Shown: positions 35,941-48,469 of the stretch, in pieces
How the letters are laid out: each line of letters opens with the position of its first letter
Numbering within the stretch: the first letter of the stretch is position 1
Assembly: GCA_963576475.1 (NCBI GenBank)
Contig: OY754982.1
Span: 11,000,546-11,064,545, forward strand
Source of the DNA: Molanna angustata
Taxonomy: Eukaryota; Arthropoda; Insecta; Trichoptera; Molannidae
Length of the DNA stretch: 64,000 nucleotides
Reading direction: 5' to 3'
The notes under the pieces: generated by a model
What the model was told of the DNA's origin: nothing
The model's database searches: none
Seen by the model: the letters and a program-made list of their open reading frames with translations, nothing else
Translations under genes and position numbers: made by a program

Positions 35941-36186
35941 TTACGTTTGTCTTAAAGGTTCGTATCCCTCAGTTTCGATCTTCTTTTTAAAAGCATTATA
36001 ACTTCGTTTTCTATCGAAATGTTTGACCCACTGTGAGGGACACAAAGATTCGTACATTTTTCTTACTTGCTGACAAACAAAAGGGTCGGGGTCTTCCAGT
36101 CCGACATTGTTCGCTTCTAAACATTCCCAATAACGGTCGCGGGAGTCCCAACACTTTTGCCTTTCAGCTTTTGTGGGAAACGCCAT
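35941..36186 (-). CDS. COA6: COA6, cytochrome c oxidase assembly factor 6
   Basis: Small twin-CX(n)C protein of the mitochondrial intermembrane space needed for copper delivery to COX2 during complex IV assembly. The single exon encodes 81 residues. C12 and C22 form the CX9C pair (KCWDSRDRYWEC) and C38 and C49 the CX10C pair (VCQQVRKMYESLC), exactly the unusual COA6 pattern. The RYWECLE and CPSQWVKHFDRKR segments agree with the family. The start is the ATG at 36186 (MAFPTKAERQ); an upstream TTG in frame is not credible in a eukaryote. Length matches the conserved core of human COA6. No signal peptide is needed because import uses the MIA40 pathway. An alternative spliced C-terminus is possible (see 34706). 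Confidence 0.92.
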   Translation of the reverse strand: MAFPTKAERQKCWDSRDRYWECLEANNVGLEDPDPFVCQQVRKMYESLCPSQWVKHFDRKRSYNAFKKKIETEGYEPLRQT

Positions 36187-36199
36187 CACAAACAAACGA

Positions 36200-37217
36200 C
36201 ACTTGAAACTTACAAATATGACTTTATCAAAAACTAATTATTATCTTTTAAAAATTTAAACACATTACATAAAAGTAACAAATTTGAATTGAAATATATT
36301 ATAATTAACAGCTAAGTAATATTTTAATTCAATTAAATATCTAAGATTGTTTTTTTTTATTTTATTTTGCAGTGTTCACTTTGAAACCAACGAGATCATG
36401 TACAACTGACCTTAAGTCACAAACTAGACTGGAGATATTTCTATGCCAACTACAATTGTACAGCAGCATTCAAACCAATCCCAATCAAATGTTAAGTTGA
36501 CAGTTTTTCCGACCAATAGACAAACGGGAGGCAACTTCAGGATGAATTAACACGCTGAAACATAATAAGCACATTTAGATATAAATCATTTTCCTCCGAG
36601 ACAACTTCATAAATAATATTATTTTATGTATATTCACATTCCTAACATTGCGTGGGAGTAAGTGACACAGACAAATAGGATTAAAAGTAGTTTTCTCATA
36701 TAACCAATTCATTATCATAAGATTTTAATAACGCAAATAAAATAAACTTATGGCTATACATATTACTAGATTAAGCTGATTAAAAAATCTAGAATACTTT
36801 TAAACAAAAAGTGTTTATATTCAAATATATTTTCAACAGCATTATTGCTATCATTTTGTTATATTTTAAAAAATATTTATTGCTGCCCACAAAACAGTAC
36901 AGTAGGTACATGTTTGTGAGTTAAATTTAAAAAAAATATAATTATAAAACTTTAACTAAAAGTTTGTATTTAAAATTCAAAAAAACTTCATAAATTTACA
37001 AAACAAGACCGGTAATATTAAGATAATCCTGTAGATGAGTAGTTACGAGGTACTGCAATTAAAATCGAATGCATTAGTAAAGTTTTAATTAGTAGGTATT
37101 ATTGATTTAGTTTCAAAAATATTAAATAAGATAAAAAAAGAAATAAAGTACATACAGTTGATGAAAAATATAAAACTTAAGAAAACAGTAAAAAAAAGGC
37201 ATCATATACTGCGGAAA
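36200..37217. other. COA6 upstream region and AT-rich spacer
   Basis: The first few hundred bases should hold the COA6 promoter, but no clear core element is visible. The remainder to 37217 is AT-rich without frames or repeats that I recognise. Confidence 0.4.
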
Positions 37218-37228
37218 TATGATCAAGT

Positions 37229-38158
37229 TCGCCAAGGATGCATCTTATCTCCAGATTTATTTAACATATATGGCGAATATATAATGAGATAAGCCCTAGA
37301 AAACTGGCATGGAGGTGTTTCGATCGGAGGCAAAAAAATCTCAAATCTTAGATATGCGGACGATACCAACCTATTCGCTTCCAATGAGGCCGAAATGGTG
37401 GATCTACTCCGTAGAGTAGAGGAGGAAAGCCTAAAACTAGGCCTCAAAATAAATAAAACTAAAACAAAACTAATGATTGTCGACCGATCTGACAAACTGC
37501 AATTGACAGGAGCTCTCTCGGATCTGGAAATGGTGGATAAATTCGTTTATCTGGGGTCCACTATTACCAACCAAGGCGAGTGTGAAACCGAGATCAGGAG
37601 AAGGATAGGAATGGCAAAAAGTGCTATGACCAGTCTAAATAAAATATGGAAAGACAGGAACATATCCAGAAACCTGAAGATGAAGATTGTACACACACTC
37701 GTGTTCTCCATTTTCTTTTATGGAGTAGAATCATGGACTTTGCAGGCCAGAGATAGAGACAGAATAGACGCGTTCGAAATGTAGTGCTGGAGAAGAATGC
37801 TGAAAATCCCCTGGACAGCAAGAAGAACAAACATCTCCATTCTTCAAGAACTGCGCATCACAGTGAGATTGTCGTCTCTATGTCTGGAACGAATACTTAA
37901 GTTTTTTGGTCACATAGCTCGTAGAGGGGAAGACAGCCTTGAAAAGCTGATTATGGTCGGAAAAGCGCCGGGAACAAGACCGAGAGGTAGATCGCCGATG
38001 CGCTGGTCCGACCAAATAAAACGAAATATCCCTGCCTCGACACTCCATAGAGCCGTACATATGGCAACAGACAGGACGACCTGGAGAGCAATGGTCCGCA
38101 ACAGAGTACATGATGGCCACGACCCTCAGCATTGAGGACGACGACTGGTAAGGTAAGG
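37229..38158 (+). pseudogene. 5'-truncated RTE-like LINE, reverse transcriptase C-terminal half
   Basis: The reading frame starts within the RT domain (VRQGCILSPDLFNIYGEYIM, stop, ALENW). It keeps the catalytic YADD (SNLRYADDTNLFA) and runs on through KLGLKINKTKTKLM, the thumb and a terminal region with RILKFFGHIARRGED and GRSPMRWSDQIKR. Two in-frame stops break it (near 37290 and at 37782). The insert is flanked by an 11-bp duplication TATGATCAAGT (37218-37228 and 38159-38169) and ends in a short GGTAA repeat, as expected for target-primed insertion. The endonuclease is missing. Confidence 0.9.
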
Positions 38159-38649
38159 TATGATCAAGTAACAATAGCTTAAATTTTATTTTATAATAGG
38201 TATAATATTTAAAAAAAAAAACAAATGTATCAAAAGTAAAGAAAGTTCAAAATGTTTTTTCTGTGATATAATATAATGCAAGTAATTTTCTGCCTCCTCA
38301 GAACAGGCTCATAATATTAATTATTTTGAATTGTATTTCTGACATTTTAAAACTGGAAAATAAATAAAAAAAAAATAGACCTATTAATGAAACAATAAAA
38401 TGATTTTTGGAAAAAAAAAAAGATACAGCTTTTTAGCTATAGATTTATATTATAATTTGAATTTACATTCACAGAGTATAGAAAGACAATAATTATATGA
38501 CATTATTTTCCAACCAACAAAAGCTATGTGAAACTTAAAAAGTGTTTGGAACATTGAAATATACATATTTTATTATTCATCATCAAAATATTCACTTTAA
38601 TGACGGATGGAAGAAGAAAATTATAATATGCAAAAGTGTGGCATTTGGT

Positions 38650-38692
38650 TCTTTGTGCTTAACCCCGCAAGGGACATGGCATGTATGAAAAT
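38650..38692 (+). mobile_element. LINE 3'-end fragment
   Basis: AACCCCGCAAGGGACATGGC followed by ATGTATG is the 3' terminus also seen at 6786 (plus) and, in complement, at about 1780-1810. Only the tail remains. Confidence 0.5.
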
Positions 38693-39268
38693 CAATTTAT
38701 ACAATTAAATCCTAATTACTACATAAAAATAAAATAGTTTTTGTACAATATATTAAAAAAATCACAATTAATTAAGAATCTCAATTAACAACTAAGAAAT
38801 TTTCGTAGGACATTAACTGGTTAACATGACCACAAAATATTTGATGGAACATGGAACCTTTGTACTGATTTATGATGTGTTGATAATATGTTAAATAGAA
38901 TATAAAACTCAAATACCGGAAACATTCCTAAATTCAATTAGATACAAACCTACATTTAAAATTATATTAACGAGGACACGGTCAGTTTACGAGATGACTT
39001 TTCAAGCAGCTGAGCTTAGTGATAACTGACAGTTCTGATCAGCACTTGTATTTAATTTGCTTCTAAATAAATGTTATTTTGGAACGCGCCCTTGGAATGA
39101 TCCTGAATTATTAATATTACATTTATATTACTATTATTATAATTTTATATATGTATATACAATTTTAATTAGTGTGAACACTTTCGTCCTTTATTTTTTA
39201 TGAAACGATGATTGTAACATTTTTTTTTTAATCCACAAGTGTATGATTAAAAGTAATTAATTACGTGT

Positions 39269-39492
39269 GTTGGCCTTAGTGGCTCAATTGGTTAGGTATC
39301 TGACTGCTGATCTAAGGGTCCCGGGTTCGATTCCCGGTGGAGACAGTTTTTAATTGTGTTTTCAGTCAGGATCTGTGAGACGATTAATATTGTAAGTCTC
39401 CAGAATGTGGCAACTTGTTATTGGGTGCGTGTTAAATTAATATTTGACATAGTACCTGTTAGTTGCCCGAGAAGCAATATTAAAGAAATAAA
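39269..39492 (+). mobile_element. SINE family 1, full length
   Basis: tRNA-like A box (TAGTGGCTCAATTGGTTAGG) and B box (GGGTTCGATTCCCGG). The body GATCTGTGAGACGATTAATA and a tail with GTTAGTTGCCCGAGAAGC and an A-rich end follow. One of the best copies in the window. Confidence 0.9.
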
Positions 39493-39531
39493 GAAAATTA
39501 ATACATAAAATGAATAATGAAATAATTCACT

Positions 39532-39723
39532 AAGGCTGCGTTTCTCGAACAAAGATTAAAGTAAAAGTATAGTTAAAATACTTTGATTTCATAAAATTGT
39601 TCAATACTTTTGGTTATTTCGTTGAAATCTAATGCTGTCATGCGACTCAATTTTGAACAATTTTATGAAATCAAAGTATTTAAACTATACTATTACTGAT
39701 ACTTTTGTTGTTACCTAGCCTAA
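39532..39723. mobile_element. Foldback MITE, about 190 bp
   Basis: The inner arms 39566-39604 and 39650-39695 are reverse complements (TTTGATTTCATAAAATTGTT and its complement). The outer ends carry TAAGGCT and AGCCTAAG. Confidence 0.8.
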
Positions 39724-41010
39724 GAATAAAAAATTGAAAGTAGTTTTTTTTTCAAATTTTGTATCAATAAATACTTAAAAAATATCAATCTTTTAAAGTT
39801 TGTCAGCCTCTAGTGTGTACTAAATATGTCAAAAATTTACGTAACATAACAATTTCAAAATGCTATTACAGCGTACATAAACATTACAATAAATCAGCAT
39901 AAGGAGAAGTAAATGTGAAAATTAAATATTATGCGAATTTCAAATACATTTCAATACATTGTGATATATATTTGACACGTTAGTATTTCAGGCAGCAATT
40001 TGAATCTGAGGAATTTTCAATCATCGCATTAATTGAACGAAATGAAAGTCTTCCCTGCATTAATTTAATTTATGAATGAAAAAGAGGCGGAGCTGAAAAC
40101 AGCCAGATATAAATAGATTACCTTGAATTAGAATCTGAACATTTTCACTAGAAACGACAGTACGACATAGACTATTTGTGTAATATACAGATGCAGCGTA
40201 TCAAAATAGATCTTGTATATTATAGGTGCCACATTTGAAAATAGATATTACGAGATCATTTGCAAATTATACAGCGCAATAAAAGAATAAATATTATCAG
40301 TCAGTTATGTATAACTTTTATAGGGTGTTACAAAGTTTTATGCGGGCCTTCCAATAATAGAAGAATTTCAATAAATTAATTTCAAATCCTTTGATCTGTC
40401 TTTTTATTTGTCAAGAGCATATAAATTTCATAAAAAACTGTGATAAAGAAAATAGTGAGTCGGAAATAAATATTGAAAATACAGCACCGCAGATTTGAGT
40501 CACACCAGTTGGTTTATTTTAATGTACATGGAAAAGATAATCAAAATTTAAATCATTTAAAAAATAATCGAGTTAGGCTAACACTAAATTCTACACTACG
40601 TAATTTAATGTAGGGTATCAATCCCTATATGCATTTTTATGGAGCCCATTTAACTGTACAAATTTTCTAAAATGACAGAATATTGAAAGTTTTGAAAGAT
40701 AAAATCATAGTTATGAATATATATTATAAAGAATATGATTATTATTTAATTTTTTTTTTGACTTAATCTTTGTTAACTAATGTTTCTGATTACTAACGGC
40801 TGCAACATCCTTTTTTGGGTGAAAAGTCTTAAGAGAAAAAAAAAATAAGGTATTGCTAAATGAAAACTAATCAGTTTTAAGTTTATGTACTTTACACAGA
40901 CGAGCCCAAATTTAAATTGATTGAAATAATAGTTAGAGCTGTACAGAAGACGCAAATTTTGATAGTGCATAAACTCAGAATCATCAAGAATAGCATGAAA
41001 ATATTTATAG

Positions 41011-41094
41011 TAAATTTCTCCTCTGCTGGGAATCAAACCCATCTGCGGGCACAGAAGTTTATTAACTTACCACTATGCCACGACAGTTGACATG
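41011..41094 (-). mobile_element. SINE family 2 head fragment
   Basis: Complement of the B box (GCTGGGAATCAAACCC) and of the A box (AACTTACCACTATGCCACG). The body and tail are absent or unrecognisable. Confidence 0.65.
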
Positions 41095-41279
41095 GTCATT
41101 TTTACCATGTTTTGGTTAAAACATTAATTTAGCAAGTTTTATTATTCACAATTCTCACATTTGTTAATGACAAATTTTAAAGTCAACAGTTATAATTTCT
41201 CAATTGATTTTTTTTCTCAATTGCTATCATGTGAAAAGTGTACCTCGTCATCATAAAATTGTTGTATTTTATTTTATTC

Positions 41280-41395
41280 TTGTTGCTTCTTAGGCAACTA
41301 ACAGGTACTGTATGAAATATTAATTTAACATGCACTCAATAACAATTTTTAAAGATTTATGATATTAATCATCTCTCAAATCCGAATTGTATCCC
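41280..41395 (-). mobile_element. SINE family 1 tail fragment
   Basis: Matches the tail and part of the body of family 1: CTTCTTAGGCAACTAACAGG, then CACTCAATAACAA and GATATTAATCATCTC. The tRNA head is absent. Confidence 0.65.
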
Positions 41396-41434
41396 GTTTA
41401 CTGTAGACAGCAATATAAAGGATATCGAATATTT

Positions 41435-42050
41435 TTTTAATTGCATATACCCAAACATTGTATTTTTTTCCCTTTCGGGAGTCAAATGAGTTTTTATTGA
41501 CAAACATTTTTTCAACATCTCAATAGAGACGAACTTGGGATATTGTAGAAGAACCAATGTTTGCGTAATATGCAATTAAAAAAATATTCGATTTACATAC
41601 ACATTGGTACAAGTAGGGAAAGAAGTCAAAAATGAAATAATATTTCTGGCACAGTTCAGGAGTGACATCTGTGCGAGACACCGTCATCTCATTTATAAGG
41701 ACTGTTGCTTTCATTGTTTACAAATAAACTAATTTCTCAATTTCTCAATAGATGGCGTTACAAAAAGGCTTTTCTGTTACTCCATAGATGGCAATAGTAT
41801 AGTTCCTTATTTTCAGGTGAAATGTTACACACTATTCAAATATATAGAACTTTGAAAAATTACATTGATAAGGGAACTCAATAAGAAGGCATAATTGGTG
41901 AACGTTGCGCAAGCGCATAAAGTGATCACGTAAACCAGCCGATGACAGGTCGTAAGCCCTGTAGGTGCCTCGAGTTCCTGGTTCTTCTACAATATCCCAA
42001 CTTCGTCTCTATTGAGATGTTGAAAAAATGTGTGTCAATAAAAATATAAT
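41435..42050. mobile_element. Dispersed foldback element, copy 1
   Basis: Arms 41483-41557 and 41979-42046 are reverse complements, including CATCTCAATAGAGACGAA and GATATTGTAGAAGAACCA. The interior has ATAGATGGCGTTACAAAAAG and a CATAGATGGCAATAGTA echo. A second, more decayed copy is at 59945-60360. Confidence 0.8.
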
Positions 42051-42347
42051 AAAGGATATATTATTTTGACATCTATCCAGTCATGTGGTGTTATCATCAA
42101 TAATCATACATATTATATATTTGAAGTCGTTTAATTTTGTTTAGCACATAGTGGAATTAGTTATGACTGCTTGCTTGAGATATTTTTGTAACTACATAGA
42201 CACACACTGCGTTGTTCTGTGAGTGTGAGCGAGATAACATTGCATATAGCTTATGTCTCTTACAAATGTCAAAGTCTAAAAGGGGTACAAAATGCTCAAT
42301 CCTAACAATATACTTAATTAGTTTTAAAATAAAAATAATTAACAATT

Positions 42348-42528
42348 CCTTGTACCCGGCGCAAGGTACGATTTAATTGCCATATGACAATTTCTTCCAA
42401 CTAACCAGACCAGAAAAGCAATAATTGTGTGAGAAATGAATTTAAATCAATTTCTCCTCTGCTGGGTATCGAACCCAGGACGCCTGCACAGAAGCCAACT
42501 TACCAACTGAGCCACAATGGTCGGCACA
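42348..42528 (-). mobile_element. SINE family 2, near full length
   Basis: Complement of the tail (CCGGCGCAAGGTACGATTTA, TTTCTTCCAACTAACCAGAC), body, B box (GGGTATCGAACCCAGGACG) and A box (TTACCAACTGAGCCACAATG). Confidence 0.85.
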
Positions 42529-42712
42529 GTTTTACATAGTGTTGTGGATTTGAATAATTACTTTCAAATAAAAAAACAGAACAGGTTTTTAACCTAATGA
42601 AGCAGTTTATGTTCCGCATCTAGTTTTCAAGCATCTCTTTTGTAAAAAAACTTTGATGTGTATAAATTGTGACATATTATTTCTTATGTTACAAATAAAA
42701 AAAAATGTTTTT

Positions 42713-42833
42713 GACGCCAAATATCTTGAGCCATTCCGCCGAGAAGGGGGGCGATTTGCACGTATACCAACGAAGTAAAAAGATACAAATTTGCGCTCTG
42801 CACACCCGGACGCCTAGTTCAAGATATTTGACG
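42713..42833. mobile_element. CCAAATATCTTGA foldback family, copy 3
   Basis: Arms GCCAAATATCTTGAGC and TAGTTCAAGATATTTGAC are inverted around a conserved core that contains GCACGTATACCAACGAAGTA and AAATTTGCGCTCTGCAC. Other copies: 2626, 33085, 48470. Confidence 0.8.
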
Positions 42834-42999
42834 ACAACTATGCACTAAATAATTTCAAATTTGAAATCACATGATTACTATACAATTAGTAAAATAGAAC
42901 AATGTTTACCAACGCTGATTTAGTCCGCTTACATTTTTCTTATAATATGTTATATAGTAAGATTACATTATAAAAACAAATGTGGGATTATAAATGCAG

Positions 43000-43285
43000 G
43001 GACTTGCGGAATCTGCATGACTTGCGGGTAGGCAGAGCGAACCAAACACCAGACTCCTCTCTCTTGACATACCTACTTACTTTTACATTTCTCGCTTCGT
43101 TCACGTCCATGCACCTCCTCATACACACTCTTCTGTTATTCTTACTTCTATCGTCTCCATCTTTCAAAATTCCATTTATGTGATTGTGCCAAATTTTCCT
43201 TGGCCGAACTCTACTTTTCTTTCTTTTTTTATCAGCCTTATATACTTTTTTTGTCAGACGGTCATCACTCATTGCATTGTATTTA
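43000..43285 (-). pseudogene. RTE-like LINE C-terminal fragment
   Basis: The minus-strand frame MSDDRLTKKVYKADKKRKKS, then RPRKIWHN, resembles the C-terminal region seen at 1792-2165 (MNEERLTKKIYRAVRNGMRG, then RPGKGWHD). No RT core. The end near 43025 (TTGCGGGTAGGCAGAGCGAA) is shared with the other copy. Confidence 0.65.
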
Positions 43286-43289
43286 ATTT

Positions 43290-44880
43290 TATTATTAACC
43301 GAAAAAACATTTTGATTGTGATACAGTTTGTAATCCCACTTGCGGGATTTATGACCTCAATCCCAGAGGCGTGCGGGATTGGATTACCTAATTACATGTT
43401 CAAAGTAATCCTCAGTTTTATGTTTACCAAACTACCATAAAACTATGAGTTCAATTAGTTTCACATTTTTTTTTCTTCCAATATATGATTATAAATATTC
43501 ATAATTTTTTTGACAAATGTTTAGTTATAGAGATTTGATTTTGATTACAATTTAATCTAACCTAAATGTGCGTAAATACTTTTCATACGGAAAATTAGTG
43601 AATTATTTTTATTTAAGAACCACCGTTATGTACATAATTTTGAACATATTTTTAATTGGATTATTCTTATTTATTGTATGAAATTAATTTACGTAATCAT
43701 TTAAATAATGCCTAAATAAAATACGGGTTAAAAATGAGGTTATGAATTTCCACAAGATATTTTAAAAATATTTGATAGCTGATAGCATAGAAACAAACCT
43801 TTTTTCATTAGCAGTGTAAATTTTTTACAACAACTGCACCACAGTTTTAATATTATCAAAATTCTTGAGAATAAATAATGAAATTTTCACATAAATTCAA
43901 CATAAGACCTGCAAAACCATAGAAAATTATTTTTTTGGCTGAAAGATGACATTTAATCAAATGTTGCCATACTTTGACACTTTATTTTAACTTTTTATCT
44001 AAATAAAAATGTTTTAGCCAATTTTATTTATTTATTGTAATAAATTAGACTCTAAAATTGTTTTTTTTGCCTCCATAACCATATTCATGCAATTAACCTT
44101 TGTCAGGGATACTTTATAAATGAAAATTTGGGAAGAATAATTGATTTATTTTTCTTATATCCTTTATTATTTAAGAATAGAAACGCACATAAAAAATTAC
44201 GCACTTCTAATTGTCGCACGCTCGCCATGACTATTGGGTATCATTTTGTCTAGAGGAATGATACCTTTCGTTTGTTTAATGGCTACGACATGGCGGGGAC
44301 TAGACTCTCTTTATCAGGCTGGCGAGCGAATCCTCTATCAATCCAACGATGTGGTAGTTTCCTTCTATACCTAACAAAGTGATCTTAAAATCACAATCAA
44401 TGGAGATTTAAGTCAGACCACGATTTCAATTTTATTTATTTAATTATGTGATGCGGCCCTATTGCGGTCTGATATTGAATTCTAGTTTTGATATTACTAA
44501 ACACAATCAGACCGTGTTTTATGGCGAAGATTTTTGCGAGTATTATTATACATGAACAATTTATTTACAATAATTTTGACTTAAAAAGTGAACTCGTCCT
44601 ACACGTGTTCAGAGTATGACTTTATGACTACATAATATTATGTAGGTATCTATGACATTTAGGTACATCATCATACACTCTCTAAACTAAGCAAATGGTC
44701 TTGCTATTAACTAATCCACAGCTAGCCATTTGGTTACCGACCCGTCTACATATATAAGTAACTAACGCGTATTGAACGCAACTATGTATAGTAATTGACT
44801 ACCGATACTCACAGCTTCTCAAATATATTGATAGAAATGCAACTTCCACTATACCTATACAGTTACGTAAAGTGTTGAGA
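43290..44880. other. Spacer without recognised genes
   Basis: AT-rich to 44190. A locally GC-richer block, 44200-44520, has paired phrases (AGTCAGACCACGA and CAATCAGACCGTG) and may be a decayed transposon; no clear boundaries. Confidence 0.35.
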
Positions 44881-44884
44881 GGAG

Positions 44885-45355
44885 ACTCAGTCAAGCCTGG
44901 GCTGCATTTGGAAAGCTGTCTTTTATCCTAAAATCCCCAAAAATCGAAAGAATTTCAAATAAATCCCTATTTGACTCCTGTATTCTCCCCGTGCTTACAT
45001 ATGGGCTAGAAACGCCAGTATTGAATAAAAATATTATGCACAGACTCATAGTGGCACAGAGGGCTATAGATAGAAGGATGCTAAACATTTTTTTAAGAGA
45101 TAGGTGGATAAGACAGCAGACCAACGTAACCGATGTCGCCGAGAGAGTCGCCACTCTGAAATGGAACAGGGCGGGACACATTGTCAGATATACAGATGGA
45201 GTGGCGTCCAAGACAGGGAAAAAGAAGCGTGGGACGTCCTCAGATACGGTGGTCGGACGGCAGGGAGCAATTGGAAGAGGTGTGCCCAGGAAAAGGAGGA
45301 GTGGAAGAAGAGAGGGGAGGCCTATGTTCATCTCTGGATGTAAACGGGTTGATAA
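44885..45355 (+). pseudogene. RTE-like LINE, RT C-terminal fragment
   Basis: Plus-strand frames give AWAAFGKLSFILKSPKIERI, VLTYGLETPVLNKNIMHRLI, VAQRAIDRRMLN, TDVAERVATLKWNRAGHIVR, then in other frames GRPQIRWSDG and WKKRGEAYVHLWM. This is the standard order for the end of a lepidopteran RTE-like polyprotein. At least two frameshifts separate the pieces. The polymerase core is missing. Confidence 0.85.
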
Positions 45356-45539
45356 ACGGGCTGTAAACGGCTGTAAAGTGATGACGTCACGTGGGATGCG
45401 CAGGATGCAAAATTTGTGTTTTTTTTTGTTGGTATATGTGCAAATCATTCCACGACGAAAACCTACATATCTTAGATAGGTATCGTTTGAGATTTTTGTA
45501 AAAAAACACGTTTTTTGGTACAATATCAAAAGAGTAGGT

Positions 45540-46830
45540 AATAAGCAGAAATGAAAGAATCTAAAAACACAATGTCATCGTCAGATATGCAAACTCATAG
45601 TAAATTTTATTAACAGGATTGAATTGAAAATTGAAATAAAAATATTGGTAGAGGTATTGATAATTAATTTTGTTTTATTTTACGATGTGAAGATAATCGC
45701 CCGAACCATTATACATTACAAGATAACTCAGTCATGCACAGACCGCGCCAGACCGTCTGTTAAAAAGTATTAATTTGGTGAAGCATTAAAAGTTAAAATG
45801 TCGCGGGAAATTATTTATTATTGTAATGTTGCGACAGACAACAACTTTCTATTACACTATCGGCGGGAATGTCTGGTATTTTATCGTAACGGTTCATAAA
45901 AAGCATTATGAGAAATATTTCCCAAAGAAGAAGACGATAGGTACCCATCAATATGAGTTAAGAAATGACATAGGTGCATACATACCTTTCTATTGGTATT
46001 AAAGGTATAGTAGACGCTGACCCAAGAATTCCATATTACCATATTTTTAAGACATCAATTTTATTATGATTGATATTATTATTAGAACCAGTAACAACAT
46101 TATACTTTTTTACCTACCTGCAAATAAGTTTAAATAACTAAATAATACAATACAACGAAGTGTGTTGAAATTAACCAAATAATTTATTAAGTAGGTACCT
46201 ACCTAAGTAGGTAATTCATCTAAAGCGCAATTTAATGATTTTGAATCATCGTTGGGGCGCTGAAAATTTAGGTAACGTGAGTCCCCTTACAAAACAGGGG
46301 ATGTAGTCTAAAGGATATTGATTTTTTTTTTCTTGAATTGATCTGTCTATTTTATTTTTATAATTATGATATCGCATTATCGAGCTCATAAAAATTATAG
46401 TCTGTAATATTTATTACACATTTCTTATCTATGTTTTATAATTGGAGTGAAGAATAAAAATAGGATATTTAATTAATAGGTAATCCTATTATGTAACGGA
46501 GAGTTTAGTGTTGATCACACACATTATTACACTCTATCTTTGCTCTACATATGAGCACATTATTTAAATCATTTAAAAAAACCATTATCACGGTACCAAT
46601 CTACTCATAAAACTGGTGTACTTTGTTTATGCACAGAATAGAGTTATTCTTATTTAATTACATACCTATACACAATTAAATTATAAAACAATACATAATG
46701 TTAATCTATTAATTATTATCCAATATCATCCACTCACACATTTCATGTGAACATTTCTTGTTGCTGATTATATCAATAATAAAAATAAATTAAAAAAACA
46801 AACTTTCATCATTGTGTAGGTATGCATATT
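45540..46830. other. Spacer without recognised genes
   Basis: AT-rich; includes the TAGGTACCTACCTAAGTAGG motif (about 46193) common in lepidopteran DNA. No supported frame or element. Confidence 0.4.
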
Positions 46831-46831
46831 A

Positions 46832-47853
46832 TCGAACTGTCGATTTAATCAAGAGAACTTTAGTGTGTCTCTGTGTCTATCTGTGTGTGTCCGTCCCCCC
46901 TTATAACTTTTGATCCGCTCAATCTACAAAGCCAAAAATTTAAGAATATACAATAAATTGTTATAGGCCTACAAAACTTTTATACTCAGAGTTTTGAATT
47001 TTTGTTTTGATCCGGGGTTATCAACTTTTGAATTTTTACTTTATTTTTCCATATATTATCTCAGAAACCATAAAACTAGAACGCTGAAAATTGGTATAAA
47101 TATAGACAAATACAAAGTCTCAATTTTTTTTTAAAAAGTTTCTTAAACACTTTTTATAAAGAAAATCATTTTTTTATGATAAATTTATGTGTGTAACTGC
47201 CTATATTTCCAAAGTTTTTAATAATATCGAAAAAAGCTGAAACCGTCCCCCTTTATAACTTTTGATCCGCTCAATTTACAGAGCTCAAAATTTCAGAAAA
47301 TACAATAAATAGTTATTAGGCCTACAAAACTTTTATACTCAGAATTTTGAATTTTAGTTTCAGTCAGGGGTTATCAACTTTTGAATTTTTACTTTATTTT
47401 TTCATATACCTACCAATCTCAGAAACAATAAATGCAATAAATGAAAAATACAAAATCTCAAACAACATTGTAGTAGTACCTATATCTCATTTTTGTTAAC
47501 AATGTTTAAATAAATTGAATTTAGTGACGATATCTCATCATACAATTTGTATGGCAGTCACCTATACACAATATCTAAGAAGACTTAATAGTTTGATACC
47601 TAATCTCCAAACATACATACATACATACCATCATGCTGTTTTCATATTCTGGGTAGAAAAAAAGGACAGACCATAATATCCTATCTTGACATACATACCT
47701 AATACCTACATGTGTTGTATGGAAAACAAAATATCATAAAATATTCAATAATTTGGATTTATGGGTTTATAGTTTGGTATTTATTCTTCAACTATACAAT
47801 GTATACATACTATCGCTATCGAAAGTTGGATCTCATGTGTTATATGCAACTAG
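46832..47853 (+). mobile_element. Helitron/HINE-like element, copy C, internally duplicated
   Basis: 5' end A|TCGAACTGTCGATT, a reduced microsatellite (46860-46890), block B twice (46893 and about 47248: CTTTTGATCCGCTCAAT), then ATCGAAAGTTGG and CAACTAG|T at 47853. Most of block A is deleted. Confidence 0.88.
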
Positions 47854-48469
47854 TTTTAATTAATCTAAACTGTCATTAATTTCGAAAGTTATTCCTAAAA
47901 CCACACAGAAAAGTCTATTTGCAATTACTGTATTCGCATTTTTTATAGATAAAACACAATATGAACTCGTACTTAAGCTTGGTAAGAGCGTGGGATCTTT
48001 TAAGCTGTAAAAAACACAGTAATAATGTTGAATTATTGTTATTCTTCATTTGTATTGTAACGAAAAGGTATCTCTTTGTACCTATACCATTACGTTATTA
48101 TGACGCCCTAATACAATTTCTATTACTTTCCACTCCATTGACCATTCTTCAATGGCTATTATTTATAAGATTAATTAAAATTTATTTCGACATTATTTCA
48201 CGGGACTTCTACATCGATGAAATTAACAATGTAAATCATACAAATTACAGACATTTTTTATCATCGGGTATATACACCAGCCAAATAAAATTGTAATTGG
48301 GTTTTAAAGTGATTGTTTCAAAAGAACAGTTCTTCTCCATGACCTAACTATTCTACTTACGGAGACTGATACCTAACAGTCTTATGCAGAACCTTGAGTG
48401 AATGTATACAAGCATAACATTATAAGAGTCTGGAGAACTCTGGAGCCTTGAAAGTACGGTAGAGTTGAT

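Noticed and set aside
36187..36195. Upstream extension of COA6 from a TTG codon
   Set aside because: Non-ATG start; the ATG at 36186 gives the expected protein.
44891..45529. 212-codon minus-strand frame
   Set aside because: Shadow of the plus-strand RTE-like reverse transcriptase fragment.
47961..48296. 111-codon plus-strand frame with hydrophobic stretches
   Set aside because: Immediately follows a Helitron-like copy, AT-rich, no family resemblance; could be a remnant but cannot be supported.
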